This document shows, in pieces, positions 13,604 to 24,800 of a DNA stretch of 64,000 bases. This DNA comes from Ascaris suum (taxonomy: Eukaryota; Nematoda; Chromadorea; Rhabditida; Ascarididae): contig CM024183.1 of assembly GCA_013433145.1 (NCBI GenBank), positions 1,811,001 through 1,875,000 on the forward strand. Reading direction: 5' to 3'. Below the pieces are notes generated by a model. It did not search any database, was not told where the DNA came from, and saw nothing but the letters and a program-made list of their open reading frames with translations. The first letter of the stretch is position 1. Each line of letters begins with the position of its first letter. A program made the translations under genes and the position numbers.

Positions 13604-13604
<1 letters not shown>

Positions 13605-13689
<85 letters not shown>
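13605..13689. repeat. (TA)n array, about 85 bp
   Basis: Nearly perfect alternating TA. It lies close to where base composition shifts from AT-rich to the more balanced segment carrying the TCERG1 gene. Confidence 0.96.
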
Positions 13690-13690
<1 letters not shown>

Positions 13691-16489
13691 CTTAGGAAAG
13701 GAATTTAAAGGATAGCACAGAAATGCAAGAGGTGAATTCAGGATTTCATTGGCCACTTATGGGAGCGAAAAATGATATTGGCTTTATTTTTGAGGTGCAA
13801 TGGATGAAAGAAATGAGGTATAAAAGAGCAAGGGTTTCAAACAGTGCATTCGGTGGATATCTTCATGAGTCTCGATAATATGTAAACACACTATGCAATT
13901 ATTTGAAACCATAAAAAATGATGGTATGGAAATCACCTTCCATACGCTAATGGGAGAATAGTATCAGCATTGGTACACCGGCGTCTGATGCCGTTTGCCG
14001 AACTGCGGCTTAATTATAATGGGTGGTGTAACTTTCAGTGATGCATTCCTGTATCGGCACAGGTATCGTTTCTCGCCACCTACCGAAAGACCGTTTAATT
14101 ATGTGTGAAATTTCACTACTGACGGGAGACGAGTCTAAGCCTAACCTTCATTCTATCTGACAGCTTCACCTATGCGGAAGTAGAAGTGATATAAAGAGAC
14201 ATTTGTTCGTGTTGAATGCTTTATCGATTGAAGTAATTACATAAATCAATAAATAAGTAAATTCAAGTACTAATGACCGAATATTTTTCTGCCAGTCCTC
14301 TTTCAGAAAGAAATCCTTAGGATAATCGATAAATAACGGACAATTTTTTAGCTATGAATTCATCAAATTTTTTCGACTGTCTATCCGAAGACTATCTTGC
14401 GAAAGCAGTAAATATCTTGAATAATGAATGAATTATAAAAAATTTGCTTAATTAAACAAAAAAATCGTGATATTTATTTATCTCAACAAGCACCCATAAT
14501 AATTGTGCTGTTAAAGTCGGTAAAGCGATTCTCAACACGTTTCTTTTCAAGAGCAATAATTGGCGTAAGGCGGCGAGCGTAAATACGCGCGCGTGTTTCT
14601 GGCGATGCGGTTTATGATGTTGTATCACTCAACGTGGCGCAAAATTGGGGGGATTGACTAGTTGTGGGGGGGGGGGGGGGGGTGATTGACGTATGTCGCA
14701 TTTGTTGTCCTGAATATTCTTTCGGTTATTTTAATTAATTACTGATAGAATCCGCTGGACGAGTAATAAATCAGTAAAACTTTTCGAAGTACACGTCATT
14801 GACTGATAAACGTTCGATGTGTATGGTTGAGTTGTGAGCTTTCTAGTCGTTTATGCGGTGTGAATTTATCAGCTCAAGCTTTGATTGTTAGCTCGAGCTG
14901 GAATATTAGTGCTTGAAGCTGTAAGAGATTCTGCTTGCTTCTACTGGAGACGAGTACATGCGCTGTCCTATGATAGGTCTTCTTATTCTTGTGATAGGTC
15001 TTATTCTTATTCTCGCCGGTTTCTGGATGTTTACGATAGTCGTGCTCGTAAACTTTCTCAACTGGTCCATCGGGTAGGTGACTTGTAGTGCCGACAATGG
15101 TCAATAACCGTCCATCTCAGGTGTATTTCTAATGATGCTGACGTAGGTTCGTCGTGGTACGGTTAGGTGTCTCATTAAGGGATGCAGACAGTTTCGTCAG
15201 GCCATAATTGCTCCGCGTATTTATCTACTACTCATGTAAAAAAGAATATGATCTTTTCGATATGTTGCTGGCAAAATTGGAGAATACAACAGCCAAAGGT
15301 ATATAATTTCTGGCGCTTTTATAACAACTCTGTACTAAACGGTAGCGCTAATATTACATGAAGGAATCTGTGGCGCAAATGTCTCGAGACCTAGTGAAGA
15401 ACAATACTACCTCAATCTTTTGAACACACAATAAAGAACACTAATTCCTCAACTTGGTCTTTTGATCAAAAAAAAGCAACATCTTTTGCTCGTTGATGCA
15501 GAGGGAAAAAAGTTCCCGTATATCTCAGGATATAGGAATATCATTTACCTACTTTTCAGATGATGTCCTGACGCCTTTTGTTCTATTGTTTAAGATGACA
15601 GTACCGAAACGCGGTGAAAACCATATTGTTTTGCTTGAGGAAATCGAATTTCTCGCAATCGTTTTAGGAGTTCTCGCATCTCTGTATTTCAATGATAAGA
15701 TTTCCGAGGAGTACGGCGCCAAATGTGCTGTTACTTCTTATAGAAGTTTAAGTTGTGTCGATGTAATACGTCAGGCAGCATGAAGTTCCCTATTGAAATC
15801 TACTGTACTTGATTAGCGTCTATAGTTGACGTTTTGCATAGTGATGACTTGAACTTTCGTATACTTATATTTATATCGATAATGCATTTACGGAATTAGT
15901 GCTATTCTAGTGAAAAGGTTTGGTGATGCTTCGCGCCTAGTTAGTGGTGGTTGTAGATCGAGGGGTGAGGAAGGGCGAGATGAGAAATTCAACGTTTTTC
16001 AAGATCGTCGTTTTTGAAATTTTTATACACGAAAATCCTCCATTAGTGATTGTGAATTTCCTCTCTACGACAAGCTAGCACTCTTTTGTTGTGGAAACTG
16101 TGAGAGAATATTTATGCATCGAGGATAGCGAAATGACCAAAATTTCTTCTCGAGGTCTCACAATAATTTAAGCGGTCTATATGGCATCTGCCTATGAACC
16201 AAGTTACGTTCACATTTGCGATGAGGAAATTTAGAGTTATAGATGGTGAGATTCTGATCTAATGCTCGCAATCGGAATTGAGTTAATTACTTCCTAAAAA
16301 CATTTTATCATCGATTCTTGCTTCATTTGAAATGCATTTAGTTCCCAAAAATTAGTAAGATATTCATGCTGAACGTACTCATCGATAAAAGTTTTCTCTA
16401 AACAATCTCGAAACATCTTGCCCGTAGATGGGTTCTATTGAATACCGCAACTCCGAAGGTGTGGGTAAGTTGCACTTCCAAGGCAGACT
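13690..16489. other. Intergenic segment with scattered coding-like frames
   Basis: More GC-rich than the DNA to the left. It holds a 17-nt G tract (14666-14682). A 96-codon plus-strand frame at 15493-15783 encodes LEEIEFLAIVLGVLASLYF, faintly like the LELLAVLIGVRAA segment of BEL/Pao retrotransposon polyproteins, but too short and isolated to call. Overlapping minus-strand frames at 14874-15104 carry imperfect tandem repeats of AATAAGACCTATCA. I see no complete gene here. Further 3' exons of the unidentified minus-strand gene at 16.5-17.5 kb could lie in it. Confidence 0.4.
14666..14682 (+). repeat. G homopolymer, 17 nt
   Basis: Seventeen consecutive G in the intergenic region upstream of the TCERG1 gene. 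A shorter run of six G lies 14 bp before it. Confidence 0.97.
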
Positions 16490-17494
16490 TTAGTTGCAGT
16501 TCGGCGTCATGTTCCCCATGTTATCGAATTTGCGGGTTGTTGCGTGAACTGGGGTGCAATGCTGCCATCCATCTGGGTTAAGTCCGATGTCGACGGCAGT
16601 TGGGACTGAATTTACCGTCACAGTCATATGAAAAAGTCTTAAACGGGTCTCTTTATTAGAGAAAGGTTGAAAGCTTAGAGTAAACCTGGTATGGACTTCG
16701 TTCAACCGTCATCCTCGCTGATGTACAGACAGCCAGATTTTCTTTGGTTACGGCATACTGTGCAGTCAGATCTTGAGGAGTCCGTTTACTTGCGTGCATT
16801 ATTTTTGCAAGGTCTAATGGCAGTGACGCTCGAAGTGTAACCTTTCATATTACTCGAACTGCAGTACTCTATCACTCAACCATTGACCTATGCTTCCCTT
16901 TTAAGGTTTGAGATATGTTTGTTAGACTCCTTAAGCAAGTATATGGTATAATTACCTGACTTGGACGGGCCACCAGGCAAGCAGCTGACTAGCTGGTTGC
17001 GGATCAATTATGAAAGGATATTGCACAGTCGCGTTTTTCAGTGAGGATTGAGGCATACGCATTTCAGATAAAATCTCCTCCTTTTTCAGGTGACTCGTTG
17101 ACACGATCCTTCGTAGAGTGTTATCCACGAGTTTCAATCTGCAAATATGGCCATAAGACGGTTGTTAAGGTTCAGAGAGTATCGTTTACAGGGGGTGAGT
17201 AGTGCCTGATAGGTTGCTCATGTGTACGTCTGGCAGACACGAGAAGATGGGAGGAGGAGAGGAGGGAGCAATAGTGGTGAATCAGAATTTCAGCTGTTTG
17301 GTCTAAAAAGTAAACCTTCCTTGGTAATCCGTTTGAAGTCTTGGCTCTAGATCCGCATACTTGCGCTCATCTTTGAGCTTCAACCTGTGCCTATCGTTGA
17401 TGCCAAGAAAGTTTGGGAGGAAAGTGCATTCGTAGAATTGTATACTTTCGAGGATTATTCGTAGAGGATCGTCAGATTTCACGATATCATCCGT
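16490..17494 (-). CDS. Unidentified gene, three phase-compatible exons (partial)
   Basis: Three minus-strand segments read as successive exons. Exon A (about 17494 to 17316) encodes about 59 residues including LRIILESIQFYECTFLPN, and ends at a GTTTAC donor. Exon B (17138-16956) follows a clean TTTGCAG acceptor and includes YPFIIDPQPASQLLAWWP; it ends at a GTAATT donor. Exon C (16685-16490) follows ACCAG and includes AVDIGLNPDGWQHCTP; it ends at TAA. Both junctions restore an AGR arginine codon in frame. Exon A has no ATG and only a weak AATAAG acceptor, so its 5' part is missing or uncertain. I do not recognise the family. Exon B has a vague resemblance to dynein (IDPQ) or BEL/Pao integrase-upstream sequence, neither convincing. 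It could be a real divergent neighbour of the TCERG1 gene or a decayed element. Confidence 0.35.
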
Positions 17495-17911
17495 CTTATT
17501 GGACGTTCACATCATTATTGCTAGAGGGAGAGGGGGGAGGGGGCGGGGGATGGAGTCGGAGTCGCATGCAGATGATGTAAGTGGTGGGAATGAAGTGATT
17601 GTGTATGGAGATTCCGATGATATATGTGCAGGCGAGTGCCATCCGTCTTGCAGAAGGTGTGCTGGAAAGAATCCACAGTGAACAAAAGATTTCGGAGGAG
17701 CTAGAAAACGATTAAAAAAAAAGAAAGTTATCAGATTGCGTTATGTCTTACGTTTCATATTCCCGCCAGACCCGTCAAGTTTGCACCTCGTCTATTGATT
17801 GGTCATCGTTTTGCGCAATTCGTCTTTGTTGGATGTCTTTTCGTTGTAAAGCAAGTTTTGTTATCATAGAATAAGTAGAGTGTTATAAGAAACTATTACT
17901 ATTTCGTTATC

Positions 17912-17976
17912 AGAATCGTTTATTTTTGTGAAACGATATTAAATTGGATATTGCATTAAGAAATAGCGATTTGGCG
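17912..17976 (+). promoter_or_regulatory. Candidate 5' leader and spliced-leader acceptor of the TCERG1 gene
   Basis: A TTTCGTTATCAG acceptor-like sequence ends at 17913, 63 nt before the start codon, with no obvious upstream coding exon. An in-frame TGA (17929-17931) follows, and 17977 is then the first in-frame ATG. This fits trans-splicing of a nematode leader, or cis-splicing of a noncoding first exon. No TATA box or other core promoter element is evident in the 17.5-17.9 kb segment. Confidence 0.4.
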
Positions 17977-20900
17977 ATGGATGTCGAACAATCGGAGGTG
18001 ACGTCTGAGGAAGTTGTTCAGCCGATTGACCTCAAGGCGAGCGAAATCCCTATGAATGATGATAGTGTTGATGAAACACCTGATGACAGCGCCGATGCAG
18101 GTACTTCTGTTGTTATTGAGAGATAGGTACATTTCTATTGATTTTGCTTTTTTGAGAGAAGAGGACAAGCGAGCAGCACCAGCGAGGCTGAGTCGCCCAT
18201 ATAGTAAGGCTTTTCCAAATTCGAAAACGGCTTCAGTGATTGCTGGCAAGATCACGAGGATGGGCACTGTCACTCAATTTTTCATGTTTATCACCCGGGC
18301 TGAAAGGTTGAACAAAATTTAACTGATGGAGGTAAATGGTTTCCACGGTCACAGATCTCTGTCAGTTCACTTTGGGTGACTTAAAGCGGTGGTAACAAAT
18401 TGGTCAAAGTCAGCGAAAAGAAAGTTCGGTGTGGTCTGAATTCGTTCACACATTTGCGCGATGTCTCTTTTGAAGCGGCACTGGTTGTTCGTCGATAAAT
18501 TTCTATGAATTTAATTTTCCAACGTTATAAATTCAACGGGAAATGAGAGCTGATATCCTTCCTTTTCTCAAGATTGGCCAGCATGATGTGAGACTAGAGA
18601 AAATAGCCATCCATTCGTTATGATTTTTGCATAGGTTAGCATAAGGGTCCACCACGTGTGGCTAGCAGCTTTTGCTGATTGTGCTTCAAAATTCTTTAGC
18701 CGCACTGCTGTATATGCGCGTTAGTGGCTTGAAAAATAGGTTTCCGTTTGTTGCAAAAAAACCGTTGAATTAATTCGCAATGAAAAGGAAAAGACGCCTC
18801 ATCTTCCTGCCTGTGCAGCAAAAGAAAGCCCACTTTAATGGTCTAGCCGGATGCCTATTGTTCAAACGTTAAATGCGTAATTTTACGCTCCAAAAGACGA
18901 CGCTCAATCAGCGTCTGCGGGCGGAAACATAGGTCGCTATTATTGCGATTCGATCCAGCGCTATAATAGAATGGTCATTTACTTCCAGAGAGTAAGGAAC
19001 CGATTGAGGAAGAAACGAAGGCGGAAGAGGAACTAGACGTGAAGGAAAGCCCGAAGGCTGTCGAAAACGAGTCGCAGTTCGCGAATGGAGATGTCGGACA
19101 CTATGATGAAGAAGAAGAAGGAGCGGAAGATTTACCTTCGCGCGGACGTGGTTCTATGGGACAAGGTTATGGCCCACCAATGCATTCGCACGGTGCACCG
19201 CATATGCACGATATGGACTATGGTACGTAGGCGGTGCTTGCTTAGAAACTGTTCTTTTATTGTCTTGGTTCAACTTGTTCGATCAAAATGATTTCGATGC
19301 TTTAAGGTGGTGGTGGGGGGCATGTGAAGGTGTTTTTCAGGAAGTACAGGAAAACGATGATTGTAAATTCCAATACGTCATAAATAATGAAAGACGACGA
19401 CCATGTTTGTGGGAGTAGAAACACGGCGTACCATAGTCCATACCAACTAAGTCGCAGTTGGTGCTTGAGCGGGGTACTAGATTGACCGAGATGGTTCTGA
19501 GCAAGTGTTTGAATGAATCTCGAGTGGAATGGAATAATATAAAACAGGAAACTTATTTTCATAATAAGCATACACGGTTATGTGATACAACCGATATATT
19601 AGTGGTCGTTTAATTGTTTCGATGTTCGTTGCTGAGAAGGTTGTTTTGTTGGGATCATTAAGGTAGTTGCTTGATTGGCGGGTAGATTAATTAAAATCAT
19701 TGTAAAGTAATGGTTCACCGTCTCATCGATCTTGCTCCTTTCATTTCTTCCTAATACGTCAAAAGATGATCGAGTTTTCATTGGGTAGCCAATCGTCATT
19801 GATGAACAAGCTGTGCAATTATTATGTTTAATTCTTTTAGTAAGAAGGCTTGTAATTGCGCTGCTGTGATGGAATGTTTAGTTAAGCTCACATATTTTAC
19901 AACATCTCACCGTTTTTGTTCATAAAGATTAGAGTAGAAGGATGTAGAGTTCGATTTTGGCTGTCCATTTGTTTTAAGTGGGGTTTTAATCGGATAACGA
20001 GGAAAGAATGGGCAAAATTGATGCCTACCTTAGGACACGTGAAATCTGACAGAAGTTCCTCAGTTGCAGCTGCGAACTGTTGTTGCTAAAACTGAATAGC
20101 TTTTTATAGATCATGATCGGTCACCGTATCCCCTTCGGAATGCACCATTCCGTGGTGGTGCACCGGGTCCATTTCGTGGTGGACCTCCAAGAGGTGGATG
20201 GCGAGGCGGCATGCAACCTCCACCGTTCGCAGGCGGGCCTGGAGGTCCACCGGGCCCACTTGGTGGATGGGGTCCAAGGGGCGGTCCCTCGGGACCAAAT
20301 TGGCGCGGCCGAGGAGGACCGAGACCACCATTGTTCCATGGCGGGCCTCCTAGAGGGCCTCCTGGTCCTGGAGGGCCAGGAGGTCCTGGCGGACCAGGCC
20401 ACTATCAGGAAATGGACGACGAATTCTTCCCAAACGCCAATCATTCTCCTCTTGGACCTCGACCTTCCAGAGGTAACCTGACTTTTCGATTAAGATGCTG
20501 TATTGTTTCCTGAGTGAATGCGACTTTCTTCTCCGATATTCTATGTTGTCGTTGTCGAAGTGGTTACTTTTAGGTTTTGAACGTCCTTCGCTTCTTAACA
20601 GCGACTAATTTTTGCTTCCTTCCGTTTCACTTTCGACCAGCACATGTGAAATGGGCTGGAATCCATGTTGCGTATTCTCTAACGCACCCACCGTTTAAGA
20701 ATCCTATCCATCTATTTTATGTCTCAGCGGAAAAAAGATGGCTTGTACGATAATGAAGGTAGCCCCCTTCACCCACTGAAGTGCGGAAATGAATGCAATG
20801 CAGTGCTCCTGTGTTTAAATGAAGTTGCACGATTTTTGTATAACAGGAGAGGTCAAATAGGCAGCCTTGCTGTATGCCTTGACCACTTATCTAGTTAAGT

Positions 20901-21845
20901 AGTTGAACTGCGCGGCAGAGGTTTGCAAGAAGGAGCGTCGTTTGGATCTCTTGATATATTTCATTGGTCATGTCTGATGACGCGACATAAGCAGAATGAT
21001 CGGGCTGTCCGGTTAATCCAAGAAGCGATACTTAACGGCCTCAAATTGATCTCCCCTAAGTGTGTTCTCTGCGGATATTTCTGTTGAGGGTTGGGCATGA
21101 GATTGTGTGCAGATGGAGATGTGGATGAGCCTTTCAGTGACATATGCTTTTATGCCGCGCAAGCGTAATGCTAAATTATGATGTGCAAAGATGCTAGATA
21201 GGTGTGTCACGTTGATGAGGTTTGAGCGGGAATTCAGGTCGTATCCATCCCGTCTATATCCATCTCTTCAGTACGCAAGATAGCCGTTAAGTATCGAATA
21301 ACATTCATAGCCTTGCATGATGCCCATTGCTTAGGCGAGAAATGTCACTTAGGAGATTAGTGTGGTGCAGTATATCTCAGGATTACCTGGTCTTTATCTC
21401 GTCATTCTCTCGTTTATTGTGGTCATGTAACAATCATTATTTGCCTTGCAGCATAGTTGGACAAAATAATAACTATGTTCACTGTCATTGCGGAGAGTAA
21501 GTACACTTATCTTATTAAGGTGGAATGCGAGGAGGCCCGATGCCAATGCGGCCGCCACGTGGCGCCTTCGGAATGGGGATGCGAGGTGGTCCACCGCCAC
21601 GCCCTGGCATGGGCCCTCCACCACCATCGTTTCCTGGTAACGATCGCAGTGATCGCGGACGAGGTCCACCACCACCGGGTAATTTCGGTGGTCCGAGGCC
21701 ACCATTTTATCCACCTTCGTACGGTTCAGGCGGTGGCATGTCACAAATGGGACCCAATTCGCAGATGAATCAGGGAGGAATGTCTGGCGGGGCTTCCATG
21801 CCACCACAGCATTCGGCGGCTGCGCAAGCTGAACGACTCAAAAAA
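17977..21845 (+). other. tcer-1: N-terminal acidic and RGG/Gly-Pro-rich region (exons 1-4)
   Basis: Exons 1-2 encode an acidic, Asp/Glu-rich segment with a run of four Glu (DEEEEGAED) and then a Gly/Met/His-rich stretch. Exon 3 is dense in RGG, GGP and PPG motifs (for example [13 protein letters not shown]). Exon 4 continues with PPR, MRGG and PPPP before a helical lead-in ([10 protein letters not shown]) to WW1. RGG-rich segments commonly bind RNA and are arginine-methylated; that is a general expectation, not something shown here. No globular domain is visible in these roughly 349 residues. Confidence 0.9.
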
Positions 21846-24800
21846 GTACGTAACTGATTTAAGCACCTTATGTTTCATATACAAACAAGTTAGTTTCTTA
21901 GATTTGGTATGGACATTGGGAGGGAAGCGTTAAGAGTGACTCATGTCGCACGGTTATCCCATCGAGTTATTTCATTCCGATTCCTGACAAAGTCGATACT
22001 TATCTTCGTCATGCATATCGCTTCTCAAGGGGTCCTCTCCTTCGATAAAAGCATTCCTCCTGGCATATCACTGTAAGCACATTATGTGTAATGTATTTAC
22101 AGGTGGCATTACCTTCTTGAATAGATTTTTCTCGGTTATAAAGGCTATCGCTTATTAATGGGATTATTGTGGTCGGTTTGGTTGGGGGTGAGCCTAAATT
22201 TGAAGCGAGCGGGAGTGCTGTGCTTTTTTCTTATCAGAGCAGAAGGTCTAAACTGTATAAGGGGAACCGCCGGATAATAGCACTTTCGAATTGCATAGTT
22301 ACTGCGCTTATTTGCTGACTATGTAACGCAGGTCGTAATCTTCTGTGTTGGGAAGTGAGATGAGTTTAAATGGATGCATGCTTAGCAAATGTATTTTCTC
22401 GTTATTTATTGAAATAAATGCTTCAGCTTGCTGGTGTTGCTCCCGATCAAGAGTTATGGGTGGAAACGAAATCGCCAGAAGGCAAGCCATACTACTACAA
22501 TGCGGTAACAAGAGAGACTGCATGGGAACGACCGATGAATGCAAAAGTTATGGAACAAGGCGAATTGCAAGCGTTGGTCGAGCGTGACGCCAAAGAAGAT
22601 AAGGAACCAGGTTGGCCAACAGATTTCCATTGTTTTATTTGCTGACAAAACGTAACGTGTGCAGTTTGATTATGAACGCGAGTTCAAGGCTTCACAGTTG
22701 TTGACTGGCCAACTTTTGCGAGCAGTTCACATTTCGAGGGGTTGGGAATATGTGCACCAATGAATAGGGGGGGGGGGGGTAATTCTGTGTTTCGTCAAAG
22801 TAGATGCAGGTAGAGAATAACTGATACACATCCATTTAACATTATAGACAGATGTGTGCAAAGTTTTAGGTATAATTTCTTCATTGTTTTTCGGGGAGCC
22901 GACATTTTGAAATATTTACGATGGTGTAACCCGAGAGGTAAAAGTAGCGGGGAGTATGAAAAAGGGAGGAAATTGAGAGCGTCTCTAGCGGAGTGGAGGT
23001 TTTGTTGAACGTTTGAGAGCACAATATAGTGGTTAGTGAATTATGATAAAGCTATATTTAATATTCTTTCTTTCGTTTGCACACAAATTGAAATCAGCAG
23101 TTCGGCGTCGTGTTTATCTTATAAATAGTGCTAAATACACATCGACGGCTAATAGAAATATGTGTGCATCGTTTTGTGTGCCTTAGTGCACTATGCGACA
23201 CTAATCGTTTTCAGCATTTTGGAGGTGGGGTACGCACTCTTTTTTTGTTGATATTATCATTCATGAACGGTTCTCGAATGGATATAAGCAAGTATATATC
23301 GGTGAGATAAAGTACGGTAGGTGGTGCGTATCTCCGCCTCCATTATTTTCTCTCATTGGTTGTTTCTGTTGTTTTGTTGGTTTCTTGGTTGATGCATCGA
23401 TTAAAAGGATGTATCGAGCTCTGCCTATATCTTATTCGTTTATTGTGAATATGCAAAGCAAACTGATGAGCGAGAGAGACATTAAAATTGAGTGGGTGGC
23501 TTGTCATTGGTTTGTTGAACTTAATGCTGAGGTAGCGTTTGATGACATCGGATCAGTTAGGGTTTATTCGATGACACAGTGACAGCGTTGCAAAATATTT
23601 GCAGCCTTATATTATTTAGTATTTGCGGTGCACTGTTTTATTCAAGCGCACCGCATTGTCGAGTCGGTGATTTCATTTTGTGTTTTTTCTTTGAAATATT
23701 CTTATTTGTAGTATAAACAGAAGTATTGAAAGGATATCGAAATGAGTGGGAAATTTATTTGGATAGTTGGCGATGAATGAAAATCGAGTATGAAATTTTG
23801 CAAAAGTTAGAGGGAGTGGAAAAGAAAAGTTTATGGCTGCAAATTAGAGAGAAAAGTATAAATGTTTTAAAAGGATTTTACTTGTAATCCTCGCTGAAGT
23901 AATATGCCGGCAATGAACAAGGTTGGTGCAGTATCGGTTTTGATAAGTTGAAAAACGTTGATGAGCAAGGTTAATGCTTAAAAGAGGAAGTAAAATCTTC
24001 TATTTTGCAGCGCGTCTCATATTGGCTGATAAAAGGCACAATTTACCGATAGGTTGTTTCACAGTATTTACTCTTTTCATCCTCATGCGGCGTACAATCG
24101 GCGAACATGAAAGCACTTGAGAAACGGAAGCTTTTCGATTGCAGATCAGTGTAACTTTTATTTTTTTAATTATTGTCCTTCTGATAGGATATTAGTCGGA
24201 TAAGGAGCTTTAATGAAATATGACAGGGGGGGGGGGGGAGGCTGAGGAAAAATGGGAGTCTTTATATTGGAATTATTTGTTGTAAACGAGAGCTTATAAG
24301 TTTCGGGCAGATTGCAAACGCTTTCACTTTTATTAATCGATAAATAGCGATATAGTTTTGCGTTCCATCAAAAATACGTATATGAAAGAAAAGAGGAGAA
24401 AAGAGGAAGGATTTCAGTGGTGGATGGAAATCGTACAAGACGAGTTTAGTGATTCGTTAGAGTAGAATATCCGCATTGACAATATTTTCGATCTTTTCTT
24501 TACCCCATCCTCTATAAACTTGCAATATTGAAACGTATTTATCGTCCTCGCCTTTGTCATGTTTTTCTTCAATAATCTTGTATTAGCTAATGGGGAGTGC
24601 AAAAATGCTCTTAGAAAAAGGAGTGGGAATATTGCTCTTCATAGTTTTCCTTTCTGTTTATCGTTTTTTTTTTTAATTGACAAGAGGTTGTTTTAAGTTT
24701 GCTAGCAAAGTTTTGGATAAGTGGCCGTTTTGCTGCCACAGAAAACATGATTTAAAGGTTATTGTAAATGAAAAAGTGAAATCTATAAGGCGACCTGATG

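Larger units (their letters stand above)
9760..13604. other. Intergenic DNA upstream of the GPCR gene
   Basis: No supported gene. The first few hundred bases should contain the promoter of the minus-strand receptor, but I see no diagnostic element. The segment holds an (AAAT)n array, C homopolymers at 11069-11085, 12912-12930 and 13545-13560, and short frames of ordinary length. A minus-strand frame at 11461-11661 has slightly more balanced codons than its surroundings, but no recognisable family and no clear splice partners. Confidence 0.5.

Noticed and set aside
17499..17681. Plus-strand acidic frame upstream of the TCERG1 start, possible extra first exon
   Set aside because: It ends in a stop without a donor joining to exon 1, and the TCERG1 start is already bounded by an in-frame TGA.
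20104..20481. Overlapping open frames on both strands at TCERG1 exon 3
   Set aside because: They are shadows of the GC-rich Gly-Pro exon; only the plus frame in register with neighbouring exons has correct splice phases.
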